A model generated the notes under the pieces. That model saw only the letters and a list, made by a program, of their open reading frames with translations. It was not told the DNA's origin and searched no databases. The translations under genes and the position numbers were made by a program. From Macrolepiota albuminosa (Eukaryota; Basidiomycota; Agaricomycetes; Agaricales; Agaricaceae), in the NCBI GenBank assembly GCA_027475525.1, contig JAMWFC010000005.1, forward strand, positions 1,116,001 through 1,180,000: a stretch of DNA of 64,000 nucleotides, written 5' to 3'. This document shows positions 10,801 through 22,440 of the stretch, one piece after another (position 1 is the first letter of the stretch; the number at the start of each line of letters is the position of its first letter).

Positions 10801-13800
10801 GCAACTTTCATGAGTAAGGCTCCCTTGTCTTGAGAGTTTGAGGATGAAATGGTTTTTGTTCTGATTGTTGAAGGCAAAATTGCAGTAGCTGGGAACCAAA
10901 GTTCCTCAATTGTCTTGAGCGCCAAATCCCTAACAGTCTCATCTTCATCAAGCATACGAAGTACAATACGCGTAGCGATATCAATGCGTCGTGTTGTGTC
11001 CTCAGTAACATTGTAAAAAGATTTGAGAAGTTTGATGACGCGCTTTCTGACACCCAAGCCAGTGTCCTTTGAAACTAAGTAAGCTTCCCGTTTACGAATA
11101 ACATGACTTATTTCTCTCACGGCAATACGATCAGCGATTTTCTGATAGTAATCACCAGCAACTTCTGGGGAGTCAATCATATATTTACCAATCAATTCCA
11201 CTGCAGCGTCGCGCACGGCAGAAGAACTGTCAAGAAGATGACTCTCAATTGCGCGACGCACGTTGGGCTTAACGAGATCAGTCTAAGAAATGCTCATACG
11301 TCAAAAAAAGAGTGCGCTTACTGTTGCCAGGATAGAGGCATCGCTGATCACGATTTGACCCAAAGCGCGTAAAGCCTTCGTGCGCATGAATATTGGAGGC
11401 GCGTCCAATGCCATTAATATAATGTTGAGAATTGGTTGAAAAGAATTCCTCAAACTCTGGATGGTCCCAACTTCCTCTGCGAGACGATCAATACGTACTA
11501 CTTCCTCTTGTGATCTACCAACGTGCAACTAATGAGAAACTTGTTGCAGGGTACAAAGTGAAGCTTACCCAATATCAAAGACATCGGACGCAGGTTCTTT
11601 CCAAACGTCTCTTAGAGCACTCTTAAGCCTTTGTCCGAAGGGCTCAAGCTTTGACAGATCTTTGAGGTTGAGATCATCGTCTGCACTAGGATCGTCAATC
11701 CATGTGTTGATTTGCTTGAGTCCAACGGCCAACTCTTGGCCTAAAGTTGCTGCAGTTAGTTCTCGAGCACTCTGCGTTTTCGAAGCGTGATATGAATCAG
11801 TAGGCAAACCAGAATGAAGGAAGAAATACTTGCATCACAAGCTTGGTCCTCAGAAGAGCGTTTACAGAGATGAACTGCTATATCTTTGTGAGCCGCAAGA
11901 AGCTTATCCAACTGCTTCACGTTGACAGTAGAGATGATCTACAGATGTTTAGAATGAACAGACAGGGCAGCTGAAATTTTGCGATACTCACCTCGTCTAG
12001 TGGCTTCAATGTCTTGTACTTTGGTCCCGAGTCTGCATCGGTCTTCTGCACCTTGAGCATGCTTGATCGAATACGAGCCGCGATTACGCCTAAATGATCT
12101 AGCGCAATTGTTTTTGATGCATTGTCCGTCTGAGTGGTCTTGATATCGTCCAATGATGAAACCTTTTCTCAGGATGATTAAACGTTACGACCATGCGAAT
12201 TGCATGAAGATTACCATGAATTTGGATGCAATGCTAAGTAAAAGGCTTGCAGCAGGCCATTCTGGCCAGTAAAGAACAGACAAAAGGTCGGAGATGAGGT
12301 TGTCAAAGATTGCTCGGTACTCTGCCTCGTTGGAATTCTTCGTTGCTTTCCCCTTACCAGACCTATAACAGGAACATCAGTGAGATGACCAGGAAGTAAT
12401 TATTCAACGCACCTCTGAGTAAGAAAAAGGATAATAGTCTTTGCAGCTTTGATCGCTGAGTCCAAAGCGGACCCATAAAGACGAATCTCTTCCAAATCGT
12501 TATCATCAAGAAAGGGTTCGGGGGCCAAAAGGTTTGTTTGACTCTCTGTAAGACTCTCCTGTCTCTTCAGCGCGAAGCGATTTTGTCGAGCTTTATCAAT
12601 CTTCTTCGCTTCGATTCGCACATCATGTGCTGAAGTCTGCACCAGCTGCAAAAGGAGAGCAGACACAGTCCGTATAGACCTTCCATCTCGTAGACTAGGA
12701 TTAGAATAAACTATATGATAGGAGCGTGAAGAAGAAAAATTGACTATACCGAAATTGTCCAGCTTTCTGTTTAGTGTCAGAAAGCTTAATTAGAGAGCTC
12801 AAAATCTCTTCAATGATCCAAGATCTCTGATCCTCGTGGTTGGCAAAAATCTGGATAAGCATTCAGTCAAGAACCGGTGCAGGGGACCGGGCACACAACT
12901 CACACTCCTAATCAAAGCCAACGCGTCCAACCTCAACCCTCTCATAGCGCTCTTGCCAAATGTCTTCAGTATAACGTTACCGCCATCTCCGCCTTTCTTT
13001 CTGCCGCCACTTGCTCCGTCACCGTCCCCACCAGCATTTTCAACGACAAAAAACGGTCCAATGGCAATATAAACAGCTTGAATAATGATGGCATCGCTCA
13101 TTGCCACGTTCTCTGCGTTAATCAGGCTGATGATTCGGGGCAACACGGCAGACAGCGCTTGGAACAACTCGCTGAGTTGTCGACGGTGTGACTGGGCTGA
13201 GGACGACGGGCTCAGAACTAGATGATGCAACAGTGGGCTAATGCTGGCTATGACATTTGAACTGGCACTGGAGTTAGGCCCAAGGTCAGCTGAGGCCTCG
13301 ACAAATGGATAGACAATCTTGGTAAGTTGATTTTTTATGGTACTCAAACACGCGGTTATGAGTTCCTCCGAGTACAACTATCAAGGTCAGAGGTCGAGAA
13401 ATATATCTTTGATTGTAGCAGAAACATACCTGCTTAGTGAGCCTGTCACTAGCGAGGAGTGCAATACAACAATCCGCAGCAACAATACTATCGCGTGCAA
13501 TTTCCAGCACTTTTGCGAACTGATCAAACTCGACATCCGTTAGCTCCGCCACAGCATCTGCAGTACCAACACGGTCCTGCCCACCCTCATTTTCACCGTC
13601 CAATCCTGGGGTCTTTGACTTTGACCGGCGATCGGCTTTCTTCCCCCTCGCCGCCTTCTTCGGGCTTTTTTTGCTCGGGGATGCAGTCGGCGCACGTGCA
13701 GGTGGAGTGTATCGAAATGGATCCACATCTTCTCCAGCCCGCACATTACGTTCTAAGATTTTCAGCAGACGCGATAGAATCTGCGTGTCAACTTCATTTA

Positions 13801-15433
13801 TCCGACCCTTGCCCCTCGCACATTACGTTCTAAGATTTTCAGCAGACGCGATAGAATCTGCGTGTCAACTTCATTTATCCGACCCTTGCCCCTGGTGTAT
13901 TTTGTACGCCCGCACGTATGCGCTTCATCGGCCTAGAAACATGGCCGATGTACTTGGTTAATTTACGCATGACTACGGAATTCAGTAAAGGACAAGCAGC
14001 ATCTGTCGTTGCAAGTGTAGAGAAAAAGTCTTGTGGAAGGTCCGACACGTCAACTTCGGATGGAAGGGAATCCTCGGCTTCAAAGATGTCTTCAATGAGT
14101 GAAGTCAGTTTTTCAAGTGGTGCTATATGCGCACTTGAGTAAACAAGGTAACTCGTCCAGAAACCATTATACATACCACGCTCGTCACGATCGCCCGTAC
14201 GGCGAGCAGAACTCTTGACAACATCACTCCTCATTGGACTATATCTACCGTCATCATCGTCAGATCCATATCCTCCCAGGTCAGGCGTATCATCCGACTT
14301 CCACATTTGTTTGCCAGAAACATGTGTGAACGATCCCTTGCGTGATGATGTGGGAGTCAACCATGGAGCAGGTGGAACAGCGACGTAGGCCATGCTCACA
14401 GTTCCGCGCGGTGTGTTACTACTGGACGCACTTGAACTTACATCCGTGTTGGAAGTCGATGCCTTCGGGGTTTGGGGCGTCGCAGGCTTGTTTTTCTGTA
14501 ATGACGGAACAAGATGCAGGCGTTTGACGACCGGAGACTCGATTTGCACATAGACCTTGCGTTTACGAGGTGTGACAGCTAGCGGCTCACTTGTAGATGT
14601 TAATGCGAGAGGGTCAGGGCTCTCTTGTACCGGGGGCGGCGCATGTGATTGAGGAGGAGTAACAGGACGACGGGCGTCATGTAATTCACGAGATTTTTGT
14701 TCCAAAAAATTATTGAAGAATTGCTGTGATTGTTGTGGTGAATACACTCTCTGTGGACTAGGCGGTTTTCCAAGTGCAAAAGCAAGAGACGACGAAGAAC
14801 TGGTGATTCCAGGAGGTGGAGGAGTAGGATACGCTATTGAAGGTGCCGTGTGTTGAAACAGTGCCTGTGCAAGCGAGTTGCTTTCATAGTTTGGCTGAGC
14901 AGAAGATTGAGGTGCCCAGTTAACAGGCTCTTGGTAAGAATATGATCTGATAGAAGTGAGCAAGGGACGGCTATTAAAAATCACAATCACCACGTACGGC
15001 CCTGCTTGGTCCCCTAACAGCCGCACGGCATCATCTCTGGTTTGGCTCCAGTAGGCATCGCTACTATGACCACGCTGAGAGCCGATATAGGCCAGTTCTT
15101 GCGCATATTCTGTGTATGGTGGCGGATTTCCTTGAGGATATGCGTTGTGAACTATATAATAGTTCGGTTGAGCGAACGACGGCGGTTGAGCAGTAAGAGT
15201 CATATTTTCCAAGTGCCTAGCCACTTTGAACAGGCTCAGTAGCGGACAATCTGAAGTTAAATCTCAAGCTCACCGTGATTCGTAGGATTTGCCGACGCCA
15301 TCGAGTACGACGCAAGCAAACTTTGTGCATCATGCACGGAATTTGAAGCAGCCCTAGACAGATGTCGATCCTGCTGTCTTTGTCCATGCTGATTTTGCCG
15401 ATAATTCGGCTGCCAACCGCTGTTCCCAGCCAT
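7832..15433 (-). CDS. scc2: Cohesin-loading factor Scc2/Mis4 (NIPBL family)
   Basis: Large HEAT-repeat protein that, with Scc4, loads cohesin onto chromosomes; nuclear. About 29 exons. The 5' ones are 15433-15274, 15223-14998, 14946-14177, 14122-13430, 13377-12904, 12850-12750, 12694-12413, 12362-12215, 12162-11992, 11938-11834, 11771-11569, 11514-11322, 11282-11121, 11066-10623, 10571-10461, 10410-10264, 10213-10120 and 10067-9927. Smaller exons run down to the TAA at 7832-7834. I estimate roughly 1,950 aa. The first ~350 residues are Q/P/S-rich and probably disordered. Diagnostic blocks are [104 protein letters not shown] and EDEFL at the end. One intron (11772-11833) looks GC-AG. Two 77-bp duplications (9746-9899, 13740-13893) disturb the model; one junction near 9300-9420 stays uncertain. 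Confidence 0.92.
9746..9899. repeat. Perfect 77-bp tandem duplication in scc2 enclosing a 32-bp exon
   Basis: Copies 9746-9822 and 9823-9899 are identical. Each contains the small exon coding [11 protein letters not shown] (9840-9871 in one copy, 9763-9794 in the other) plus parts of both flanking introns. Using both exon copies would shift the frame (32 nt), so only one can be real or used. Confidence 0.96.
13740..13893. repeat. Perfect 77-bp tandem duplication in the scc2 coding region
   Basis: Copies 13740-13816 and 13817-13893 are identical and cover coding sequence for [19 protein letters not shown]. On the gene strand the frame entering the upstream copy is one base short (NTPG versus the expected NTPRGKGR), exactly at the copy boundary. 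Either one copy is an assembly artefact, or a 76-bp GT-AG segment is spliced out. Confidence 0.96.
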
Positions 15434-15948
15434 CGCGTCCTAAAACGTGTTACCACACCGTTTACAAGAGTGAGCGCGAGATGTCACACAAGTGTCACGA
15501 TCACAGTGACAGTTCTTATCGGCATACGCCGTTTTCTTTGACATCCAAAAAGTCAGTTCTCTCTTACAGTTTCGAGTAAAGCATATGACTCGGACTAGAT
15601 CTACTTGAGCTTGGATTATAACATGTATAATATGTACATTCAAAAACGAAGACTGGAGCCGGAGAATGGAGCCACATGTACTTTTTGAGATTGCACTCTG
15701 GCTTAGTAGCAAAGGACTTCGATACAATGTGGATCCTTCAAGTTATGCTTGGTACTTGACTGGTATCTAAACGCGGAGTGTGAGCGACGAGAGTAAGACC
15801 GGGTGGGACAGCGCCACACAGACGTCAAAAAAGGAAATGACGCGTGGAACGATGCAATTTAACGCGTACGCGTGAAAGCTCCAACTTGTTGCACATACAC
15901 CGCACGATATCCAAGCCTGCAGATGTACACGATGATCACAACTGATTA
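15434..15948. promoter_or_regulatory. scc2 upstream region with three MluI cell-cycle boxes (15840-15873)
   Basis: 515-bp spacer between the scc2 start codon and the stop of the upstream small gene on the same strand. ACGCGT occurs at 15840-15845, 15862-15867 and 15868-15873, the last two back to back. In yeasts this hexamer is the MBF (Mbp1/Res-Swi6) site driving G1/S genes, cohesin functions among them. Placement about 400 bp upstream of scc2 fits such control; activity here is inference. Confidence 0.55.
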
Positions 15949-16427
15949 CTACCGCTTCTTCCCTTTTGACCTCTTTTTTGGATTCTTAATGCTCTCAGGA
16001 AGCCATTCATTAACTTCTTGGTCCTTTCCCAGCTGAACCTCCTCGACGACGCCACGGCCCGCAAGAGAGTTATAAGGCTCTTGTGTGCCCTCATCCGCCT
16101 CTGCCTCTGCAGCAGCACGCGCAATCTCTTCCGGGCTCACTTCCTCCCCACGTTGGAGACGGGCGGCAATTTCAGGCGTTATGCGGACCTTTTTTACGTT
16201 CGTCTGGAACCCAGGCGCTGTGAATGCAATAAGTGTGAGCGGTTGAGGAAAGGGAACTGACGAACCGCCTTTGCCAATCCCGTAGACTTTGAGCTGGCGT
16301 GCATTATACCATTTGCGAACGTAGTAGGCCGAGACAATAAGAACAGTTGGAATACTGGCAGGCGTTAGACGAGAGTGTGTCTGTGAGCGGCAACATACGT
16401 GATCCAGAGGAAGGACGGATCGTCCAT
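15949..16427 (-). CDS. Small single-pass membrane protein, conserved-looking, function unknown
   Basis: Exons 16427-16399, 16354-16266, 16217-15949; introns 44 and 48 bp; 387 bp, 128 aa. Residues about 4-22 (SFLWITIPTVLIVSAYYV) form one hydrophobic segment right at the N-terminus, followed by basic RKWYN, so a signal-anchor with the C-terminus in the cytosol is likely. The middle reads GFQTNVKKVRITPEIAARL, then an acidic Ala/Glu helix (SPEEIARAAAEAEADE), then WLPESIKNPKKRSKGKKR with a strongly basic C-terminus. I do not recognise the family by name. The ATG lies only 21 bp from the divergent ATG of the FIST gene. Confidence 0.78.
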
Positions 16428-16448
16428 TGTGGTGGCGGGAGTCAGGTG

Positions 16449-17789
16449 ATGACCACGACCATCATCGCTCGCTCACCGTCTGTGCTGATCCGTCACCTCG
16501 ATGCCCTGGCCTCGACAGCACGTTCAAAGACAGTCCTCTTCGCGCTCTCGCCTAATGTCCAGCCGTCCTCACTGTCTAAGCTAGTGACCCGTTTAACTAC
16601 TCTCTCAGACTCGACAGTAGGCTGTCTCTCGGCCCCGCTCGTATCCTCCCATATCTCGTGTTCTCTTGCTCTGCTTCCACCCTCTGCTGTCATTTTCCGC
16701 TCAACTCTTCCTGGTCGTGCATCTCCTCAAGTAGGTCGCTGGCACTCGCTCCGCAACAGAGGTGTGCATGTGAAGGAGTACAGCAACTGGGCGGACGTCC
16801 TGACCGGAAACGAGACCAAAGAACCACTTCCTTCCGCGTTACAAAATATCCGGTGAGCTTACTGTCTCTTTCAGCCCAGTCCTTTCCTGACGTGTGCAGA
16901 CCAACTGGGCTTGTTTATTTCACAGATAGTGCCCCCGAAGGTCTTTTGAGCTCTCTAAAATCCTTTCACGCACCAAGTGTATGTTCCTAACAGCTAGTGC
17001 AATGGACTACAGCTGACTCCTCCTAGCTTGGGTTAATTGCATCATCAACGCCCTTTATCACTGGTCGACCTGTAACCCTCTTTCACAACGATGCCATTTA
17101 CGAATCAGGCGCTGTTGGAGTCGCACTGACAGCGCCCCTGAAATCTATCAAGACATCCTTCAGAGGTGCTATTCCCATCTCAATTCCCATGACCATCACC
17201 CAGTACGTAACAAACGTCGCCATCAAATAGACTGCTTATGTCTGCTCAAGGAGAGAAGGTAACATGATCATCGCTCTAGACGGTACTAGCCCAGCACGGC
17301 TCCTTCTTGCCGCAATTCGGCAAAGCGGTATGGACATGGACGCTGCTGGATCTTTCAAAGATGACGAGACCTTTTTGCTCGGCACCGGCACACTCATGTA
17401 CCGCATCACTGCTGGCGATCCATCGCGGGGGAATATTTCCCTCGAACCTCAGAATGTAGCACCCCCTGAAGGCACTTGTGTACAGGTATTTCGTGTAGTG
17501 GACGGTGCACAAATTACATCTTCTCACCCTCTTGCAGTTCTTCCACCTCCCAAAGCCCAATTTAAAACACGAACTCAAGCCGGGCACCAAAAGTGGGCTG
17601 GAGTTCCTTGTGTGTTCCGAAAGTTTGCCCGATATAGCTGATGAGTCTGAGTCTGATGGTGATCTGCCGTTGAGGACGGAGACCTCTTTCATTGTGGGCA
17701 GCGAGAACGGCTTTGTATTGCGACGAAGGTATGAGAGGGATGCCTGGACATGCACGGCAACGGGAGGATCAGTGTTGATAGATTGGTAG
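16449..17789 (+). CDS. FIST-domain protein
   Basis: Exons 16449-16852, 16900-16978, 17027-17202, 17251-17485, 17538-17789; introns 47-52 bp; 1146 bp, 381 aa. The middle shows LFHNDAIYESGAVGVALT followed by ITQREGNMIIALDGTSPARLLL. These match the FIST N-to-C pattern (DGAVGVAL ... ITKAEGNVIYELDG-P) of a domain thought to sense small ligands; in animals FIST occurs in FBXO22. No F-box or transmembrane segment is seen. The C-terminal exon ends with ENGFVLRRRYERDAWTC. An in-frame Met at 16347 exists, but it lies inside the divergent neighbour's first intron region, so I start at 16449. Function is unknown. Confidence 0.82.
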
Positions 17790-17971
17790 ATAATGAAGAA
17801 TACAATGTGTGTCAGAAGGGAACAAAAGCAGTGTTGACACTGGTTGACAAGGGTTACTCATCGGCACCAACGCCGGCAACCACATTTTGACTGCGACCAC
17901 CACGACGGCGACGACGACAACTACATAGAGGCCGTCGAGCAACACAACAAGCATACTTTCAAACAACCCCA

Positions 17972-20830
17972 ATGGGTCAGAATTCATCGCGGCAGCAGCG
18001 TCCCAGCAGCAGCTTGGCAGCCTCGGCGTCGTCAACCTCGGCGGCCGATCCCCAGTCTCCCTCGCAGCCCACGACGCCGACAGAGCCTGGAACATCACGG
18101 CGGAGGTCAGTGCGTAACAGCCTGCTCAACCTGGTCAGGCCGCTAGTAACAATAGACAAGCAACCCCGAAAATCGAGGTCTAGGCGCAGCTCACGTCGCT
18201 GGTCAAAGACCCCAGAGCTGCCCGACCCCACTCTGCCCGAGCAGTCCTCAGAGTCCTTATCGTCGTCAAGCGCAACACTCCCCCTGGGCCCCATAGACGA
18301 AAAGGCCGAGCGTGGCGACCATCCGTCTGATGACGACGTACAGTCGCACGACCTACAAGGCGAGACGAGCTCGTCGCCGACGTCGAGCAGCGACCAGCCA
18401 TCGCCGGCCACATTTGTTCCTGCATCGGAGCCCACGGACGTCGACGACCACGCTTCTCTAGATCAACTAGATGTCCCTGAAGCGCCTGCCCCGCCAGTGG
18501 CAGCACCTGAGCCAAATCCTGCATCTACAGAAACGCCAGAGGCGCCAGTGCCCACAATGAACAGCCCGCAGCACCAATTTCCACCACCGGGCACGCTGGT
18601 CGTCGTCCAAGGCGTTGTACACACTACAGATGTTCCACGCCCCTCCGTTCCTTCCCTCCAAGTCCCTGATCCAACTCCTCGCTCGTCCTCGACGCCTCCA
18701 TCTACCCGCAACCGTCTCTCCACATTCCTTCACTCCAGACCATCCAGCCGTGCATCATTCTCTCCTTCTTCCACAACCCTTGACACACCGCCTCTCTCTG
18801 ATGACCCCGCCCCTCCCTCTTCTGCCCCAGAACTTGTTCCTCCTACAGTAGATGCCGACACGGGTCCCATCTCTTCAGGGAGCATTGATGTTCTTGGCAC
18901 CCTTCTTAGGCAAGTTCTATCCCTCTTTATGAAGATCCTGCTGACTCGATTTTCCTCGCAGTGTTGCAGCAGCTGCGACTGCCGCTTCACTTCTCACAGG
19001 CACCACTGAGCCACTTCACCTTCCTTCTAACATAGCCAACTCATCCTCCGCTTCTCCCGAATCATCTACGCCACGGCCTACATCCCCTACACCGACTTCC
19101 GGTTTCGACACTACACGCGCCGAACGACTGCGTCAGGCTTGGGGTGGCATCCGCGAGCGCCTAGGCTTACGTCCCCAATCCACCACGACCCCCTCCTCAC
19201 CATCTACCTCGGGAACTGACACTACCTCTGATCCGCGAGAGCACCTTTTTGGTCAGATGGCTCGTGCGTTCAATGTCGGGCTCGGGCTTCCGACAGAAAA
19301 TACATCTGCTGGGTCGCGTGACAGTACTGCCAATAGCAGCAATGCCCAAGGTGCAAACGATACAAACACAATACGAGTTACTCCGGCCGAGCCACCCGCC
19401 GAAGGTAGTTTTGAACGCTTTTTGCTTGATCTACAAACAGATCTACGAGCTGCACTGAGTCCTCCATCCGCACCAGCGGAAACCACTTCCGCCACCAACT
19501 CAGCAGAACCAGAACTGCCTGCAACTGAGCGGGAGGATGCGCCGTCTTCCCGTGACGATGATGATAATGGTATATATGATGACATGCCTCCCCTGGGCGA
19601 GGTCTCTGACTCGGAGTCCGAATCCGGAAATACTTCAGAAAACATACGAGATGACGCTCCTTCCGTCCCGTCTAGCTCCTTTCCTACCCCAGCACACAAC
19701 TCGCTACCCGACGTCGATGCTGAAGGCCGTATCAACTGGTGGAGGCTCTACCGCTTTGCACCCATCATCATCCCTCCTAATTCCCAACCTGGACAAGGGA
19801 TTTCCACCGCCCTCCTACCCACTCCGCAAACCACAAATACATCGACGCAACCGCCGACTCCACCTCAGCCTATTATCACTCCACCTCCCCTCCCGTCGGA
19901 CCCGGCCCTTTCAGAGCTGCCCTTCTTTGATGATGTTCTCGAGGTCCCAGAGTCCCACGCGCAGACACAGGTGCACTCTGTCGTACCTGTCATCGTCGTC
20001 GGTGTTCAATCTGTCGTTGCCGGTGGCTGGCCCCAAGCAACAGGCGCTACAAACAATACAGAAAACACAGGTGCAGGAGCTCCTGAGGAGCTCCCACCCG
20101 TACGAGAAGCTATGCCTACAGAAAGCAATCGTGGACGCGGATGGCCTTCGCGTGCTGCAGAGGCATTTAGGAATCTGCGTACAGGAAGGAGGAATCGTAC
20201 AGCTACTACCACAAACGCGGGGTCAAGGACGTTCTTGATATATGTGATAGGAGGTGCACCCCTTTTTGGTCTTGATGATATTTCTTGCTCAACTTGTTAC
20301 AGGATATTACCCTCCAAATCACAGCATACTAAATGGTGGTCCTGAAACTCTTGCGTCACTCGAAGCACTATTGTAATTCTTCTGCTATCGCATCGTTGAA
20401 GACATATTCACTGTTTACAGGGAACTCGCGGATCTGCTTGGCCATTCCAAGTCACCAACAGTCACCAAAGAAGATATTCAAAAATCTGGACTCGAAATTA
20501 TCAAAGCGACCCAGCTCAAACAATATGAACGCGAGGACAGAATATCCTACAACTGTACAGAGCGGGTATGTACCTAATCCGTCTTGAGACACGCATCAAA
20601 TTGATTTGATCCAGTGCCTCATCTGCTTGGACGACTACCAGCCAGATGAGGACATACGTGTGATGAAATGCCGGCATGCGTTCCACCAAAATTGCGTGGA
20701 TAAGTGGCTTGAGACGGGCAGAAATAACTGCCCAGCATGTCGTTCAAAGGTGCTTCCTCTTATTTTCTCAATCTTGAGGTGTTTATCATTATCTCAGGGA
20801 GTTTCGCTCGATAACACAACTAATGCCTAG
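17972..20830 (+). CDS. RING-H2 E3 ubiquitin ligase with long disordered, possibly N-myristoylated N-terminus
   Basis: Exons 17972-18909, 18962-20253, 20303-20372, 20421-20565, 20615-20749, 20798-20830; 2613 bp, 870 aa. The N-terminus MGQNSS fits an N-myristoylation signal, followed by about 750 residues rich in S/T/P/E with no recognisable fold. A short conserved stretch GGYYPPNHSILNGGPETLASLEAL precedes the RING. The RING-H2 reads CLIC ... CRHAFHQNC ... CPAC (C3H2C3) near the C-terminus, so the likely role is ubiquitin transfer, perhaps at a membrane. The first intron uses a GC donor (AG|GCAAGT at 18908-18914), required to enter the second exon in frame. The last 11 residues (GVSLDNTTNA) come from a separate exon. 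Confidence 0.87.
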
Positions 20831-21100
20831 CGACTCGTGCCTTTCCATTTTCTTTCGTTAGCTTCCGTTACTGTCTATTTAATCTCCCATTCTTTCTAAT
20901 CATGCTCTCTCCACTGTAGCCCACTTCCCCTGTCTGCATATCCGCTCTCCTTCATATCCAACCAATAGGTATGGCCTTTTCTCCGTTATGTAGTTAATAA
21001 GCAAAGCCTGTAGATGGACTGATACAATACAATTTGTTCTTTCTTCCTCTTCTAAACTGAGATTGTGGGTATTGCTTCTATTACAGTCAGGCTTAGGACT
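20831..21100. other. Convergent spacer between RING gene and etfB
   Basis: 270 bp with pyrimidine-rich tracts and TATTTAAT-like AT blocks, presumably 3' UTRs of both genes. Nothing else was recognised. Confidence 0.5.
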
Positions 21101-22161
21101 TTACGCGGCTGTAATGCCAGCCTCCTTCAGTTTTGCTACAAGTTCATCTACATTTGCTACTTTGCTGCCCCCTACACGTTTGGGGGGCTCCGTCACCTTG
21201 AGCGTCTCGAGCTGTGGTGTATAGTCAATAGCAAGGTCTGCAGGGGTAAGTTTCTCCACAGGCTTCTTTTTGGCCTTCATTATGTTGGGTAACGACGCGT
21301 ATCGAGGTTCTAGATGAGAAGAGATTGATAAATAGTGGTCAAAAGTGCAACAAGAATTACCATTTAATCTGGTTTTCACGCGGAAATGAGACCTTGTTCA
21401 TACATACGACACAGTACCACTCACCTTAAATCTGTCGTGATAATCACCGGCAAACGACATCTGACTTCCTCACTTCCACCGTCAATTTCGCACGTCACCA
21501 ACGCTTCTTGTTTGGCGGGGTCGATCTCAACCTTGCTCGCAAAGGTCGCCTGACTCCAACCTAATAAACCCGCGAGCATCTGCCCCGTCACCCCCATATC
21601 ATCATCAATGGCCTGCTTTCCAAGTATAACGACGTCGACGCCCTCCTTCTGGCGCTTGATGATCTCCCGTAGAGTTTTTGCAACTGCGAGTGGCTCCGGC
21701 GCGGGTGCATTCTCGGCAGTTTCGACGTGAATGCTAGAGTCGGCGCCCATCGCAAGAGCGGACCTGAGAATTTCAACAGCCTTAGGCGGACCTATTGTCA
21801 CAGCCTTGATGGACTTGACCTGGTCCTTGTGGCGTTCCCGCAGCCGAACGGCCTCTTCCACCGCTGCAAAAGAATGGTTGAGTGGAGACATGCCGAATAA
21901 ACCACAAAACACACCGATCTCATCAAATGGGTTCTGGATAGCGCACCATTCAATATGTTTCTCTGTATTTTAATGAAAGCATTACCATTGAATGCTTCAC
22001 ATTGAGGTCAACGCCGGTCTGCTGTGGATTGACGCGGATTTTGACAGAATAGTCCACGGCCCTGCCCATTGGTATAAGCGGGTAACAGTTCAAGGTTAGT
22101 GGTGTACTCACCGTTTTACGGGGACGAGAATGTTGAGCAAACGGATTGCAGATGGTCTCAT
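21101..22161 (-). CDS. etfB: Electron transfer flavoprotein beta subunit
   Basis: Mitochondrial matrix flavoprotein subunit that, with ETF-alpha, passes electrons from acyl-CoA dehydrogenases to ETF-QO. Exons 22161-22112, 22061-21986, 21933-21915 (19 bp), 21863-21425, 21368-21361 (8 bp), 21309-21101; 801 bp, 266 aa. Conserved blocks: [56 protein letters not shown] (AMP/FAD region) and [17 protein letters not shown]. The 8-nt exon ATTAAATG supplies the codons that turn DL|EPRY into the family-typical DLRLNEPRY and keeps the phase. All introns are 50-56 bp GT-AG. The start codon lies only about 130 bp from the first base of the transposon block. Confidence 0.95.
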
Positions 22162-22290
22162 GGTAGTTACGGAAGGGTGTTCGGAGCTCGGAAGTAGGAT
22201 ATCCTCTGGTTCCGACTCCGGAAAAATGCGAGATAGGAACGTGTGACATCGTAGCGGCGCATGCGCCATCCCCGACTCATGTAACGTCGG

Positions 22291-22395
22291 GTGATGCGCA
22301 AGGACTTTTTCCCTATTCCCTTTTAAGACATATCCACTGAGGTAATATACGGGTGAAACCCCAATTCGTCTCATCTTACACTCTACAAAATTTAC
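22291..22395 (+). repeat. Split direct repeat A1 (left end of Ngaro-like element)
   Basis: 105 bp matching 57410-57514 at equal length. Differences are almost all C/T or G/A, with the CpGs of this copy (GCGC, ACGG, TTCG) replaced by TG or CA in the other. The true left edge may be up to ~30 bp further out. It ends before CATTCGCAATAATA. Confidence 0.75.
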
Positions 22396-22440
22396 ATTCG
22401 CAATAATATATCTGTCCTCTCAGCTTGTTTAGGCTTTGAT

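Noticed and set aside
13896..13961. scc2 ending at 13875 (stop after NTPGARVG) as a separate upstream gene
   Set aside because: The stop appears only because of the one-base deficit at the edge of the 77-bp duplication. The conserved Scc2 sequence continues directly in the next frame.
16347..16448. Upstream Met for the FIST gene
   Set aside because: The extra 34 codons overlap the divergent gene's first exon and intron and show no conservation-like features.
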